This document shows, piece after piece, positions 35,527 through 48,258 of a stretch of DNA of 64,000 nucleotides. Every line of letters starts with the position of its first letter. Within the stretch, counting starts at the first letter, position 1. The notes below the pieces were generated by a model that saw only the letters and a program-made list of their open reading frames with translations, searched no databases and had not been told where the DNA came from. The position numbers were made by a program, and so were the translations under genes. This stretch comes from Astrocystis sublimbata. Lineage: Eukaryota > Ascomycota > Sordariomycetes > Xylariales > Xylariaceae. The DNA lies in assembly GCA_022453515.1 (NCBI GenBank), contig JAJNNY010000006.1, positions 124,001-188,000 on the forward strand. Reading direction: 5' to 3'.

Positions 35527-37095
35527 TCAGTGACTTTCTTCATCCGCCTGGGGATATGAATGACCGTGGGTTTTCTGCCGCATCGCTGGACGCCACGACT
35601 CCGAAGATCCCGGCGCACTGCCATTGGCCGGTTTCCCCTGTTGGTCCGTATTACCACTGGCGATGCCCGAAGACGAAAGTCTCGTCCACGACCGGAACTT
35701 GGCGCCCAGCCCGCTGCCCTCGAACGCCTTGGGCACCGAGGGGATGCAGAACACCATGAGCACAGTCGTCATTTCAGCGTGGCCGAAGAGGAACGCGGGC
35801 GACGCCGTGTAGGTGACGTCGCCTCCGAAGTCGAGCGTAACGGTGTAGTACGCGCGTCCGGCCGCCGAGGCACAAGCTCTGTTATTTATTTTTTACGGTC
35901 AGCCTTGCAAGCAACCCATCGGAAGAGTGGAAGGAATGCTTCAAATTTGACGAAGGAAATCGAATCCGATGACAAAGCAGACAGACAGGCAGATAGACAG
36001 CCATTTGGCACTTGGGATGGGGGGGATAAGCTTAGCTAAGCCTCAACTCACATGATACCAACGGAGAAGAGCACAGACAGACCGATCTTCCGCTGTCTCG
36101 ACATCTGCAGCCTCCAAATGACCCTCTGCGGCAGCAGCAGGATGCCCAGATCGATAGCCAGGTTGACGAAGGCCGTGAAGCTGTCCAGGGTGTGTCTGTC
36201 GATGCATCTGCCGGATACCCACGGATGCCACAGCTTCTCGCGCGGAATGCAAGCCAGGCCTGTCGCGATGGCGCCCGCGCCGTACACACCTAGATTCAGC
36301 CCGATGAGGACGCAGGCGGACCAGAAGAAGACGTTGCGCTGCCGGTCGGCGACGAAGATCCGGATCCATTCGAGCAGGATGGCGGTCTTGGCAAAGAACA
36401 TCATCACGGCGTAGGAGGTGAGGTAGGTATAGATGTTCTGTGGTAAGGTATCTGCCATCAGCAGGCGAAGGGTTGGGCAGTAGGTATGTAAGTACCCCAG
36501 CAAAGACATATGCTTGTGAGAAAGGGGTGGGCTAGCGAGTGAGCAAGACGAGGAAGGCCAACAACGTACGTAGACAAACACCACCAGATCTTTATTGCGT
36601 AGATTCCACTGATGCACGAAGAAGCCGACATCGTGGATCATTTCACATATTGCGTAGACACAGGCTATGTAGGCTAGCTGTAAGAGTTTGCGGATACGTG
36701 AGCTGAGCGATTCATACAAGAGCGAAAGTGGTGGGGGTGGAACAGATCACATACAAAGGCAGCAAGACAGAGAACTGCAGGCAAAGTCGATTAGTTGATG
36801 AATCAATCGCGCATATCTACTTGATGACACAGAGTTGACGATGACGATGACAGAAACACGGATGGAGATTGGCCTACATACAGTCTTCAAGCTTGGGTCT
36901 CAAAGAACAGAAAAGCCGAGAATACACTCGGATGATGAACAAGATCGTCGCTATCGACGTTGTGAGGGTTACCACGGCAATGGCGAGCGCATTCTGGTTA
37001 GGAGGGTTGTCGAAATTCGGAGTGACACCTGAAGGGGGGGCAAGTGCCGGCAAGTTCAGAATTAGATCAAGTGCTGCTGGTGTGAGTTCTGCCAT
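35527..37095 (-). CDS. Fungal rhodopsin-domain integral membrane protein
   Basis: Five exons: 37095-36882, 36774-36755 (20 bases), 36677-36570, 36437-36052 and 35878-35527; all GT-AG; 359 residues. The family (PF20684, a seven-helix fungal domain also found in PTH11-type receptors) is recognised by the order of segments: NALAIAVVTLTTSIATILFIIRVYSR (helix 1), LEDFLCLAAFLAYIACVYAI, YLTSYAVMMFFAKTAILLEW followed by IRIF, VFFWSACVLIGLNLGVYGAGAIATGLAC, then the conserved GRCIDRHTL and FTAFVNLAIDLGILLLPQRVIWRLQM followed by a basic SRQRKIGLSVLFSVGI segment. There is no CFEM domain at the N-terminus. The tail is Ser/Gly-rich and likely cytosolic. Ligand and function are unknown; homologues are often accessory and numerous in plant-associated fungi. 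The 20-base exon makes the spliced model depend on two tight splice sites, but frame and motifs agree. Confidence 0.85.
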
Positions 37096-39715
37096 TGTGG
37101 ATCGTATACTTTAGATACTTGTGTGTGAAATCTTTGGTCCAGACAAGAGAGTTGAGCAAAGAAAACACGATCCCCGTTAGACTGAGATCTCTTAGTGAGG
37201 TCCAACTCTACTTATCTACTCAGATATCAACAACTACTACCGATCCCGAAGATCAGGAGTCTATTCTTGGCTTGTTGTATTACGTCTCGAACGTCCATCG
37301 GTGCGCGTAACCCATAGGTCCATTTGAACGATGCTAATCTGTCTGACCCATGGCAAAGATAACCCCTTGATGCACACTTTCATGCTGTGTCACCACTAAT
37401 TGCTTAGGTATACACTATAATGATCAGAACATATAAGACATGCTTGTTCTCGACCGTGCGAAGTCCCTGCGGATGGTTTCATTGAGGCGTGCAGCAGATA
37501 AAAGCTTAGAGGCCCTCCCCATCAGTTTTCGAAACACAAAAAGTCCTACGGCAGTACTACCCAAGCAGCCAAGGCAGCACGTTATCATCTTACAAGGTGC
37601 AAACTAAATATAGCGTGCCTATGAAAGTCTTGGGTTTCCGGGGACCGTGAATCGGCAACGATAATGGCTCTAGAGAACATCGCAAAGCGCGATGTAACGT
37701 CAATATCTATCCAGCTGCTCATTAGCTAATTGACTGCGATGACTAGCCCAGGACGTTGGTTCCCAGATCGACTGTATCCCATGCAACCAAGATACTGATT
37801 AGAATTAGTAATGACGTCTTAGATCTTGTTTTCTAGAGGCGATTTTGAGGGATATGCTAGTATACAGAGTGGTATTCGCACCATCCACAGTGGTATCGTC
37901 GTTTTAGTCTCGCCTCCTTAATGAACACTGCAACTCACCCTCAGTTGCATCGCCACCACGAAGTATGGTAAATTGTTGACGACATTGTCACGGCCCAGAT
38001 GCGGCAAGTTTTCAGACGAAACGTCGCCCCCATATAAGCCCTAATGATTATCTCATCCTGGCATCCTGGATATGGATGACTTAGAGTCCGTTGCCAACCA
38101 CCCCGAACTTAGACACCCTATTCTAGCTCCTCGATAGGCCTAGTACAAATCTCAGAGGACGGATAAATTCTACAAGATCAAATGAATGGCTGGGCTGTAT
38201 AATCAGCTAGTGATCAAGGTCGAGCTCTTGTCCATGATCCAATTGTGCCAAATCATTTGACCTGTTACGCCCAATCCTCGAGGCCGCGAAAGTCACCGTT
38301 GCAGTCACCTACGTTCTAGAATGCATCATTAGTATCTCAGAGCTCGGTGCTGAGATGATTGAAACCGGTCAGCAAGGAAGGGATATAAGTAAGCGCCGTG
38401 GCGGAACAGGCCTGTAGCACCAATAACTCCTGTGACCTACCATTGGCCATGTTCGAGCTTTATTAAGCCGGGGAGGACTGATCGATGTTGGCATATTCTG
38501 ACATGCTTATGTTTGCAACCGTAATGGGGACAGACGCGGGCAATATAACCCGCGGCAATGACTCGAGCGAATGATCTCTTGGTCGATGTTCCATGGGGAC
38601 CGAAAAGGGGCTCAGCTTCTCGTAGCCACCCTGGCTCTCTCAATAATAATCAATGTTGCTCCAAATATCCCGTCAATGTGCCTCGGCCAGAACTTGCTTG
38701 ATTACTAATATTGTTTCGGCCCTTAGGCTTCGCTTTAGATGCAATTCGCAGTTTTGCTTGCTGCTAAAAATTGTTGTTACGGTTTGCTAGCGGCTCGGTA
38801 TAGAAAATCTTACGAACCGTAGATAATAGGGTGCAAATATATATATATAGTTATTGTATTTATTGCCTTACTTGTCTTTATATCTATCTTCATGTCTAGA
38901 TTTATTCATCTGGATATCTGACCTCCTTATTAAACTTAGATTCAAAGAATGTCAATTCTAGGATAATCAATTACTTGAAGATTGATACGCATATTCTTCA
39001 TATATTCAATGCTTTGTTGGTTCGTTACTAATGTTTACGGTGGAGGGCTATATGTCTTGCTTTAACCTGGCTGTCAGGTCGGCAGTTCACGGATTGACGA
39101 ATGGCGCAGTAGTACTATATGCAGTCTTTTTATAATTATCAAGGCTCAGTCAGTTCTTACCCATTTGCGCTGACAATGGCCGGCGCGAATAGGCACGCAA
39201 CATGGGTTCGAATCTTTAGGCACCTATGACTTCGCCTCTGTAGCAGCTCAGCGCTGTGTTTGCATCTCCGTTCTAGGCTCCGCTTGATGTTTAATGCAAT
39301 GTGATATTCGTCTCCCACAAAGTATCATCAGGCTATCAAGTGGCACATCTTGTTGCTATCAACACATACACGATCCCAGTCATCCGTGCTATTGGCTTCC
39401 TTCATCGCACCCATCTTTCGATTTGCGTGATCCCTCTTCCCGCACCCCTTCAATATTGCTTGCAATCAAAGCGAAACTAAACGAGCACCGTCGAGTAAAG
39501 GTGCCAAAGAAAGTTCTAATCAAACATAGTACTGCAACTCATTCATATCAGCAGAGGCTAATTTCCAGTGTAGTCCAACAAGGTAATTGGAGCAGGTCCA
39601 GTCAGTGTACTTGCGGCCGAGCAACATAACAAGAAGCTACTTTTCGGGGGCAATGCCAAAGGAGGCCAGCGAATCAGCTGATCCCCGTAGATTTCCTCCT
39701 CATGAGAGGGCCATT
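37096..39715. other. 2.6 kb AT-rich stretch without a recognisable gene
   Basis: The part from about 38,650 to 39,170 is visibly AT-rich (ATATATATATA near 38,839) compared with its neighbours. No open frame shows a domain. It may be a decayed, RIP-mutated transposon relic, but I could not identify ends or a coding remnant. Confidence 0.45.
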
Positions 39716-42700
39716 TTATGAAGCTGACAACAGACGTTTCAGGGGTCGCAAGCGATAACCATTAGCTGTAGTAGTTGCTTCCCCTTGAGCCCTGGTACGT
39801 TCCCCAAGCTCATCCATTGAATGCCCGGTATGGCCAATGAGCGAGGAACCAATAGGTGAAGGATGGTAATCGGCAAAGTCATCTTCATCCTTCTCGTCGT
39901 TCGATTGATCGTATATGCCGCTACTCTTGGAAAGTGAATCAGCAGACCTGCGACTTCCTCCATGCTCGCCGTTTACGGCGAAAAGTTTGTTTTGTTTGCG
40001 CGTTTCTGCAGTTATCTGTAGTTCTTCCTCGCTCGAGAATTCTACTCCTACTGTTAGCAAAAGTTCCATTCCTAGAAGGACATTAGCCGTACCAATTCGC
40101 TCAATACGCTTCTCTACCTCCGTATCTTCGACATCATCGTGCACCTCGGCCTCTTTAATGCTGGGGGTGGCAGTACAGTTGTCGTCGCTATGGTCCGAAT
40201 CGGAATGACAGCTTACTATCGAGATGTTACTTCTCGTGACAAAGCTAGTTGTTGGAAAGGTGGAAGTCGCTGATCCACCGAGACAGCCGGATAGACTGTC
40301 AAAGAGCTTACCCGCAAAAGCCAGGTCTCGCTCAGCCATCTCCTCTGCCTCTCGTTCCATGTCGATGTGATAATCTGACCACGAGTCGCTTATAATGTGG
40401 GGGGCTTGAGCGTGGCCAGCATATGATGTGTCTACAGGCGTCAATGGCTCGGCATAGGAGAAGATGAGTTCAGCTTCATCTGCATCCGTTGGGGTGATTC
40501 TATCAGGCCGTTGCGCACTATCATTGAGGGAAGTGGGTGGACGACCATCCGTAGCTGGCCTTGGTCGCATCTCGCGGTCGTAGTCCGAAGGCATTTGGCT
40601 CATAGAAGAGCGGCCCTCCTGAACGGTGTGGTTTTTGGACCTCGTTGCACTCTCCTCCGAAGCGATATTCGAGGATTTAGCCGTCGGCGCTTCAAAATCC
40701 TCATTTGCAGAAGCTTCAAGATGAGCGTCTTGAGAAACGTTGGGTGCAGCGGTAGGATTAGCGACATTCCAAGAAGCGGCACGTTTCGTCTTCTTGTGTG
40801 CAACGCCATGAGTACTGCCTCGTTGAGTTGTCCGGTCTGTGTCATTGATACCCATCCGACTCAAAGGTTCTGAGATTGATTCTGTCTCCAGATGGGACGT
40901 CGGGCCCAATTCTGTGGACACCTTTATATTCGACTGAGGTGAGCCGTGATATCGGTCAAAGTCATATGTCGGTTCATCGGCTACTGTCAAGTACGGATCC
41001 TCAATATCGACCCGTGCCGAATGTGGTCGCGGCCGTGGGATGCGAGTCCGAGTTCGAGTCGGAGCGAGAACTGGTTTGTCACTTGCGGCTCGTGCTTTGT
41101 TATCATCACTGACCGTATTTTGCTGCGCTGGGGCAGGGACGAATGGCAAAGGCTGCTCTGCAATCCATGAGTTCACACTATCATAACGCTCCCGTCGATG
41201 ACTGGCAGCTTCTGTCTTGGCGCCCCTCAAGGAAATCCTGTCATTGGTGGATTCATGAGTACGAGTTTGGGATGTAGGGCCTTTATGAACATAGTTCCCT
41301 GAACGGAATCCGGGTGTATTAGGCGACGAGGCTCGTGAGCTCGACTCTTCGGCTGATGAGTACGAATATCTACGCGAGAAAAGTCTGGAGATGGGCGCAA
41401 AGCGGCTGGACTTCTCGCCTCGACGAGGTCGGTGGCGGGATTGCTTGTAGGCATACTTGCCACCTGCGATATCATGGCCTTCGTCGGAACTCGGCCAAGG
41501 GCCTGACACTTGACTGCGATTCTGTCATGTTGTTAGTTTCCACGCTCGAATGATGAACAGTGTTATGTAGCAAACCTTCTTGAAATCCGGTTCATCAATT
41601 GTAATCCCCTCGGGTGCATCGCAGATCGCATCTGCCGCGTCCCTGAGACAGTGATAGCAATAGTTTCGCGCTGGTATCTCACCTCTTCTTAGAGGATGCG
41701 ACTTTTGAAATCGGGTAGAGCGCTTCTTGCCACAGCCAGCGCAGACATGCACATGCTGAATACGCTTGCTGAGGTACTCTTGCATGTCGTCGCTGCCATT
41801 GGGTTTTCCCCTCGCGTGAAATGTGCCTCTTGATGTATTTCCGATATCGGTGGTCTGTTGCTCAACATTGGCTCCGTTGACATGATTTCTCCCTTTCTCG
41901 GAAACTCCATCCTTCCGAGTCGTCATGGCATCAGAATGAAGCCAGGTCTGCGGCGGCGGCGGATGGAGGTGGGATGAGCGAACGGCCGGTATAGCTTGCG
42001 GGTAAGAATTCTGAACATTCTGGGTTGGGCCATATTGTTGAGTATGCGGCATTGCATTCATTGCTGGAGCTTGGGGCACAGCCACTCCCATAGCACTCGG
42101 GTGTTGAGCTGCCATGTGATGTTGCGGATTCGCCCAAGTCTGGGGGCCTTGGGCCAACAAGGACCCATTGTAAGGATAGGCAGGTAGATAAGTGGAAGAA
42201 GCCGCGCCATAGTAGATCGTCGGAGCAGGAGCAAAGCCATTATTCGCTGCCGGATGCCTGCGCCAATCTAGAGCAGACGGAGGAGGTGGTGGAGGTGGGA
42301 TACGATGCTGCCACTGATTGGATACTTGAGGCTCTACAAACGGCGGATACTTTCGGTACGCATTGTTCGGCATTGAGTTCGACATATTGCGTCTACCGTG
42401 TTGCATCAACTTTGTGTGGGCAGGTATTGAAGGAGAGCGTTTACTACTTGTTGGACGACGGACGACGGGCCTTGGTGTGTCTTCGTACGAATACTCCCGG
42501 CGATGGAAGCTGGACCTCGGTGTTTCATGGCTGGGTCGAGGCGTGACTGGAGCAGTGATCAAGCCTGAGCTCTGGGAAGCCGAACTCAGAGGTCGGGGTT
42601 GCCGTTCGTAATCTTTGCGAGAGGGAACACCCAAAGTCTGACCAAGGATATCGAATCCAAAGTCTTGCAGGACATTATTGCGTTTCTTGCGACCAAGAGC

Positions 42701-42949
42701 GGGCTTTCCCTCCTTGCTGTATGTGACGTAGACGTCATCGCTGCCCGGTAGATGGAAGTCATCGCTACCCGTGTCCTCAAATGACTGCGCAGAAAGAGAC
42801 ACAGAGCTGCTGGGCGATCCGTTAGCCAAGGAAGGGAGCGGGATGCGTGTGACCAGGCGAGGAGGAGGTTATAAGGGTTGATGAATCAGGCTGAAGCTGC
42901 GGAATACTCACCGAGAGCGGTCTCGTCCTTTCCTAAAGAGCCCCATCAT
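39716..42949 (-). CDS. Fungal protein of unknown function with a Cys4 zinc-ribbon-like knuckle
   Basis: Three exons: 42949-42912, 42809-41576 and 41521-39716; 1025 residues. The large second frame has no ATG near its beginning; a 38-base first exon (MMGLFRKGRDRSR) with donor GTGAGT and acceptor CCCAG restores one in frame. Most of the protein is disordered: Ser, Pro, Gln and Tyr-rich, with PPPPPPP near 185 and many SR and RxxS stretches. The one compact element is VCAGCGKKRSTRFQKSHPLR followed by CYHCLRD: Cys 369, 372, 397 and 400 as two CxxC pairs, most likely binding one zinc ion. Near the start is a short ordered-looking block VYVTYSKEGKPALGRKKRNN. The C-terminal part has acidic/serine clusters (SDSDHSDDN). 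I do not recognise a named family. A nuclear or stress-signalling adaptor role would be speculation. The intron between exons 2 and 3 has a CTAAC branch site. Confidence 0.8.
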
Positions 42950-44432
42950 GTGGCAGTACGGACACCAGCCTCGGCCCCAGGCCGTGACAGGCGCAAGCAC
43001 GATCGATTGCCCGCCAAATTAGACAACAGTAGCAGTAGTGGATCTAGGTAGTGCACATGTACGGTGGGCTTGACGTGAACCAGAAATGTTGGAGCGCGGG
43101 CGAAGGACCGTACGACTTAAGCACAGTTCAAGTGTATGTCGAAGATGCTCTTTCAGCGGACTTAGCTGAGCAATGGGCGGGAACAAGATGACGCATGCAG
43201 GTGGTGAGTTGCAGTGACCCGGCAGGTGGTGCGAGGGAGGTTGGGTAGAGAACGCGAGGTCGAGTTGGAGGCCCAGAGCGAGTGAATACCGTGTGGAAAG
43301 AGGGTGAAGGCTCGGAGCGAGTGAATACTGTGGAAAGAGTGAAGGTTCAGAACGAGTGGATGGTTGGAAGTGTGCGGGTGCAAGGGTGAGATTGAGACGT
43401 TGAAGTTGGACCACGAGATTGTCGTTGCCTGTACCTTAAGTAAGTAGGGGAAGTCTGGAAGGCAAGATCCCAACGCCGGTTCTAATGCCATGTTGCCATG
43501 TACGAGGGCAAGTGCGTGAACCAGGACCTCGGGAGATGCGGTAGGCAGGCACGGGGGCGGGCAGGTACCGTAGCTCTTGATCAAGGGCCAGCAGGTAACA
43601 GGTGAGCAGGAACCTTAGCACGTAATTACACAAGTACTTCCAAGGTTGTTTGGGTCAACACGTACCACTGGGTTGGCAACTCGAAGTTTGCGCAAACTTC
43701 ATGCGTTTATGCCAATCAGGAATAACCGTGGACCTGTTCCCTACTAGAAGCCCGCAGGTCACCAAGACCAAGCCCAACATGTATACAGCTAGGTGCTTGA
43801 TGCTATTACCATATGGCAATTAGATGAGCCTGCTTTCAAGTGTAAGAACAGGGAAAGGCTCTGTATTCCAGTCCAAGCTAGTCCCTTCCTTCCGTCAAAG
43901 TCCAAAAGTGCTTGCGACGGAAGAAAAGGCAGGTAGTTACTGAGCCGTTAGCAGGTATACTTTCGAGGCACCGAGAGCACCACATACTGGTTGACAGAGA
44001 GCTTTCACAACCGAAGCAGCGTACTACAAGTAGGTACTTAATTACTTATTGTGTCCGTCTAAAGGTTGATTTTAACTTGTAGACGGCGTCTTACTATCTA
44101 CATTAATTCCAATAATAGGCTCACATCTCATGATATCAAGGAAATTGACAATACATGGTCGACTTTCCTTCATAGCTTCGCCTAACATCCGACAATGTCC
44201 ACTTCTCCTTTCTAAATTTGTCAAGAGTGTAAGCTCGGAGATATATAGACACACCATGTCATTCATGCCCATCGACTTGGCCCATTCCATGTGAACAGCC
44301 TATCGATGATTGAAGTTGTTTGCGCCACCTCTGCTGATCCACAAACTCAACACAGGGGAACCAACCCACTGTCGACTTCGAAATTTCGATATCAGCTAGG
44401 TCGCCAAATCGGTAGGCTTTTCTTCAACTCCG
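42950..44432. other. Intergenic region with a degenerate ~38-bp tandem repeat
   Basis: Upstream region of the zinc-knuckle protein and 3' flank of the FHA kinase. GAGCGAGTGAATAC...GGAAAGAG...GTGAAGG is repeated about 2.5 times at 43274-43362. No gene recognised. Confidence 0.5.
43274..43362. repeat. Short degenerate tandem repeat, about 2.5 copies
   Basis: Copies share AGCGAGTGAATAC, TGGAAAGAG and GTGAAGG in the same order (from 43274 and 43314); a third partial copy with AACGAGTGGATGG starts near 43350. Confidence 0.7.
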
Positions 44433-47400
44433 TCAGGTACGATCTGGCGGCGCGAGTCGAAGCGTAGGGTTGCTCATCCGAACACGTTCGAGCGTGTTGC
44501 CGGCAGGAGTTGTCTCACGGGACTTTTGTTGCGCCAATCTTTGCACCGCCTCCAGACGTTTGTCTTCAAATACCAGGCATTGCTCTTTCTCCCGATGCAT
44601 ATTGTGCATTCTCGCCTCTTGATCGATTTGCGCCTTCTCTTTGATTCGAGAATGACGGAGTACCTTCTCGGCCTTGGGCCAGAGACGATCGAGTTTGTGA
44701 GCTATGGGTGCTGGCACGCACGTGGGTGGCTCGTCCGCCGGCCTCCTGAACGACGACCCACCCCATGAGCATCCAAACACAAGTTTAGCTTGATAGCGGG
44801 CATCATCACTTCCCCAAAATGCGATATGGTCGCCGTCATACAACTTCATCCAATATCTGCAAGCAGCCATAGTATCCTTGGGCTCATGGGACTGCAGCGG
44901 ATTACCATTGATGCGGATTCCGTTGGTGGCTTTGGTTGCAATATAGAATGCATATGAGTCTGGCTCCGGAGAGACTCGCATGATACGGCTCGACGTCGAT
45001 CGTGCCGGATCCCAAGGCCGGAACTCACCAGATGAGGCTGTGTAACCTTCCCTCCACAACAAAACTCTGAAAGCATTCTTCGGCACCTTTGACTCCATAG
45101 CTTGTTGGTAAATGACCGTGTTGCCCTTCTCCCTGCCCCATGATAGTATCGGCTCCCGAAGCGAGATCGAGATATCGGAAACCAAAGAGCCGGATGCCGA
45201 CTTGAGAATGCAAACCTCTGCTTTAGGTGGGCGTGCCGTCGCTATGGTTGATGGCATACTCAGTAGAAGATGATCATCGGATGACGAGGAATCTGGTCTC
45301 GAGTCATACTGACTATTGAAATTGTCTGTTGGGGCCGTTGGTGGTAGGTCCCATTCAGCTGATTTTGCAGCTAAGCCTACTCCTTGAGTAAGATCTCCCG
45401 TATGCAATGTGCTTGACCTACCAAATATTCTTTTACCATCGTGGGTAGGAGGGAAATACTTCATTGCTAGATTCCAAAGGGGGGTTTTCCCTGGTCCAAA
45501 CTCCTCGTTCCTTTCTTCAGCAGCGAGCTCGAAAGCGTTGTACTGGAGATAAGTCATTTCCGGATAATTGAGATGCCAGGATGTTTCATCCTGACTGTCC
45601 CAGTATATCATTTTGTGCTGAGGATAATCAATCTGTCGGCCCGTGTCGTTTTTTGTCATCTTGGGCATGCAGGAAAGGAGTCCGTCTTCGTTCTCCAACA
45701 TGTCCACGTGACCTTCTGATTTGTGTCTTTTGAAGGAGGGTTTGAAGTTATTGTTTGGGGCATCGTGTTCATCACTCGTGTCGGTATTCGGTTTCCTTTT
45801 GCTCGTGGTCATATTGCTGATACGTGAAGATGACATTCCCAGGTCAATATTAACATCAGACTTCATGTTAAGGTTTTCGAGAATAGAAGAGGCGCCGCCC
45901 AGACTTTGTGAGCCTATGCCGAGCAAGGCACTGCGAGAATTGTCAGGCTGCGAGGGGCGGACGCCCTCCCGCGGCGTAGAAAAGTCGTCAGACTCTTCAA
46001 AACTGTCACGAACTTCCGATCCTTCGTGTTCCGTCTCACCAAAGCTCGTGTCAGATACGTGAAGATTCAAGCGGTCCTCCGGGATTACACCAGAGCTGCC
46101 AATGGCTGAAACTTCCCCAAACAACCTTGGGGCCTGAGGTTGTCCAAAAGTGTAGTCCTCTTTTTTCGATTCGAAATCCATGGAAAAGTCGGGTTCGGGC
46201 TCGCGAAGGGAACTCCCGCCTAAGTCCATGCGTTGGGATGCCGGTGGTTCATTGAGGCTTAGCTGCGAAGCCGATTGACCCAAATCATCATCAAAGTCTT
46301 GTTCGGGAAGACTGCGTGTTTGGCTCAACCAGGGATGAGACTTGAGCTCTCGGACGGTAGCCCTAGTCTCTGGCCGAACATGGATCATGCGGGTAAGAAA
46401 ATGAACACCGTAATCGGAAATACGATACTTATGCAAGGGCGAGACGTCTAGCGGTGTCTTGATTATATGGTCCAATAATTCGGTGTACGTGGTCCCATTC
46501 TTAACTGGGAAGGGTGGACTGCTGGTAAGTGTGTAGAACAAGACGCCACCGAGAGACCAGATGTCGACCGCATGATCGTACCGTTCTTTGTCGACAGGTC
46601 GGGCGCTCTTTCTAGTAGTGCGCCGACCATTGTCATCATAGGAAGAGTACTCGGTGTACACCTCGGGCGCGCAGTACAGTAGTGTCCCACAGAAAGTCTT
46701 CAGGAAGGTCTGCTCTGTGTCAATCATTTTGGAAAGTCCAAAGTCTGTCAATTTTACGACGAGCGGATTTGTCGATTGGATAAGGATATTGTCTGGCTTG
46801 ACATCGCGGTGGGTGATCTTGTTGTCATGCAGATACCCGAGCGCATCGACCAGTTGCGTAGCGATGGTTTTAACATGGGGTTCAGCTATAGCACCATTGT
46901 CTTGGACGAACTTGCCCAAGTCACCACCGCGAACCAACTCCATGATGATGATAAACTGATGCGTGTCCCAATCGAGATGCTCAATGTATCGGACAATATT
47001 CGGCTGGACTAGTCAGAACAACATCAACGCCGGGGGGCTGTGGTAGAGGTTACTTACGTGTTCGACCTTTTGCATTATTTTCATTTCGTTCTCAACTTTC
47101 TGATCTAAAACACCGTTCTTCATAAATTTTCGCTTGTCGAGCTCCTTTGCTGCAAAGGGCGATCCGTCGTACTTCGAGGTGACTTGATAGACGGTTGCAA
47201 ATGCACCCTTGCCGATAACACCGACTCGCGCATACTTGTCGCCGCCACGCCATTCTCGAGGAAGACGATTCGGCCTCTCAACCCTCTGCTGGACTGTCCC
47301 GGGATTGTTCAGCCCCACTCCCTTGGCAGGAGCAAACAGTTGGACCTTGAGAGAAATTAGTGACTGTGTACGTTATAAATGCGGCCTGGGTAGTCTTACA

Positions 47401-48258
47401 TGACCGCTTGGGTCGGGGCCAATGGTCTTGTTAACGTCATCGGCGCCGTGGAGCCTGAGCAGATACGGGTCCACATTCCGCATGTACGCATCTTCGTACT
47501 CTCCCTCACGACGGGGTATCCGGACCAGAAAGACCAGATCGCACTGATTCTCGTGCATGACGACCTTTATGGTCGAGCCGCTCTCGAGCGTGCGTCGTGT
47601 GGGTGGGAAAGCATTCGTACTGGGGTCGGGCCTCTTCCGAAGAAGCTTGGCATCAACAACAGTTCCATTGGTGGACTGATCCTCGAGCAGGACACTCCCG
47701 TAGCTATTCACGTAGATGCGAAAGTGTATGTTGCTCAGTCTCTTGTTGGGGTCGTAGGCAAAGCAGATATCGCAGCGCGCCCGGTTTCGACCGAAGGTGA
47801 AGCCTAGACGGGGGTCCTTGAGGGCAGAGGACAGGCGCAGCACAAGAGCATGGTCTCCGATGCGGGCGGTTCGGCCGAATTCGCGGGCATCGTCCTCGTT
47901 GTATAAGTCGGAATCGATGGCGTCGGCGCTGTATCTCCCCGCCGTGTGGCGGGCATACTCAGGCGAAGAGGCGACTTCCTGGACTTCTCGGCTGGCGGCT
48001 TCCGAGATGGGATAGAGCAGGCAGATGATGTCGGAAATGTCTTGGTCAGAAAAGCCCGAGTTTTGCTGGCCTATCCGTCGAGGATCGAAGGCATTCTGGG
48101 TGGCTAAAGCAAGCAGCAGAGAGACAAGCAGTCAGTTACAGACACGATGCATGTTGGCCAGCGATGCCGGGATCGCCCGTCTGGCATAACCACGGCGAAG
48201 CTACAGAGGGTGACAGCCTACCTTGCTGTGTGGCCTGCGAGTCCGGGGTGGTGTCCAT
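44433..48258 (-). CDS. Rad53/Cds1/Chk2-type checkpoint kinase with FHA domains
   Basis: DNA-damage and replication checkpoint effector kinase. Four exons: 48258-48222, 48103-47400, 47345-47058 and 47003-44433; 1199 residues. It starts MDTTPDSQATQQATQN; TQ pairs here are typical Mec1/ATM target sites. FHA domain about 95-210: FTFGRNRARCDI, SNIHFRIYVN and STNGTVVD carry the phosphothreonine-binding Arg, Ser-x-x-His and Asn. Kinase domain about 284-560: GKGAFATVY (292-300), Lys314 in AAKELD, HRDVKPDN (408-415), DFG (430-432), APEVY. A long disordered region follows, then a second diverged FHA-like part (ILSWGREKGNTVI, ATNGIRINGNPL) as in Rad53, which has FHA on both sides of the kinase. A coiled, charged C-terminus ends it. 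Ortholog naming (Rad53, Cds1, PRD-4 or MUS-59 like) cannot be settled here without a tree. Confidence 0.92.

Noticed and set aside
39185..39235. tRNA-like GGGTTCGAATC motif
   Set aside because: Only the B-box-like bases are present; no cloverleaf can be drawn on either strand.
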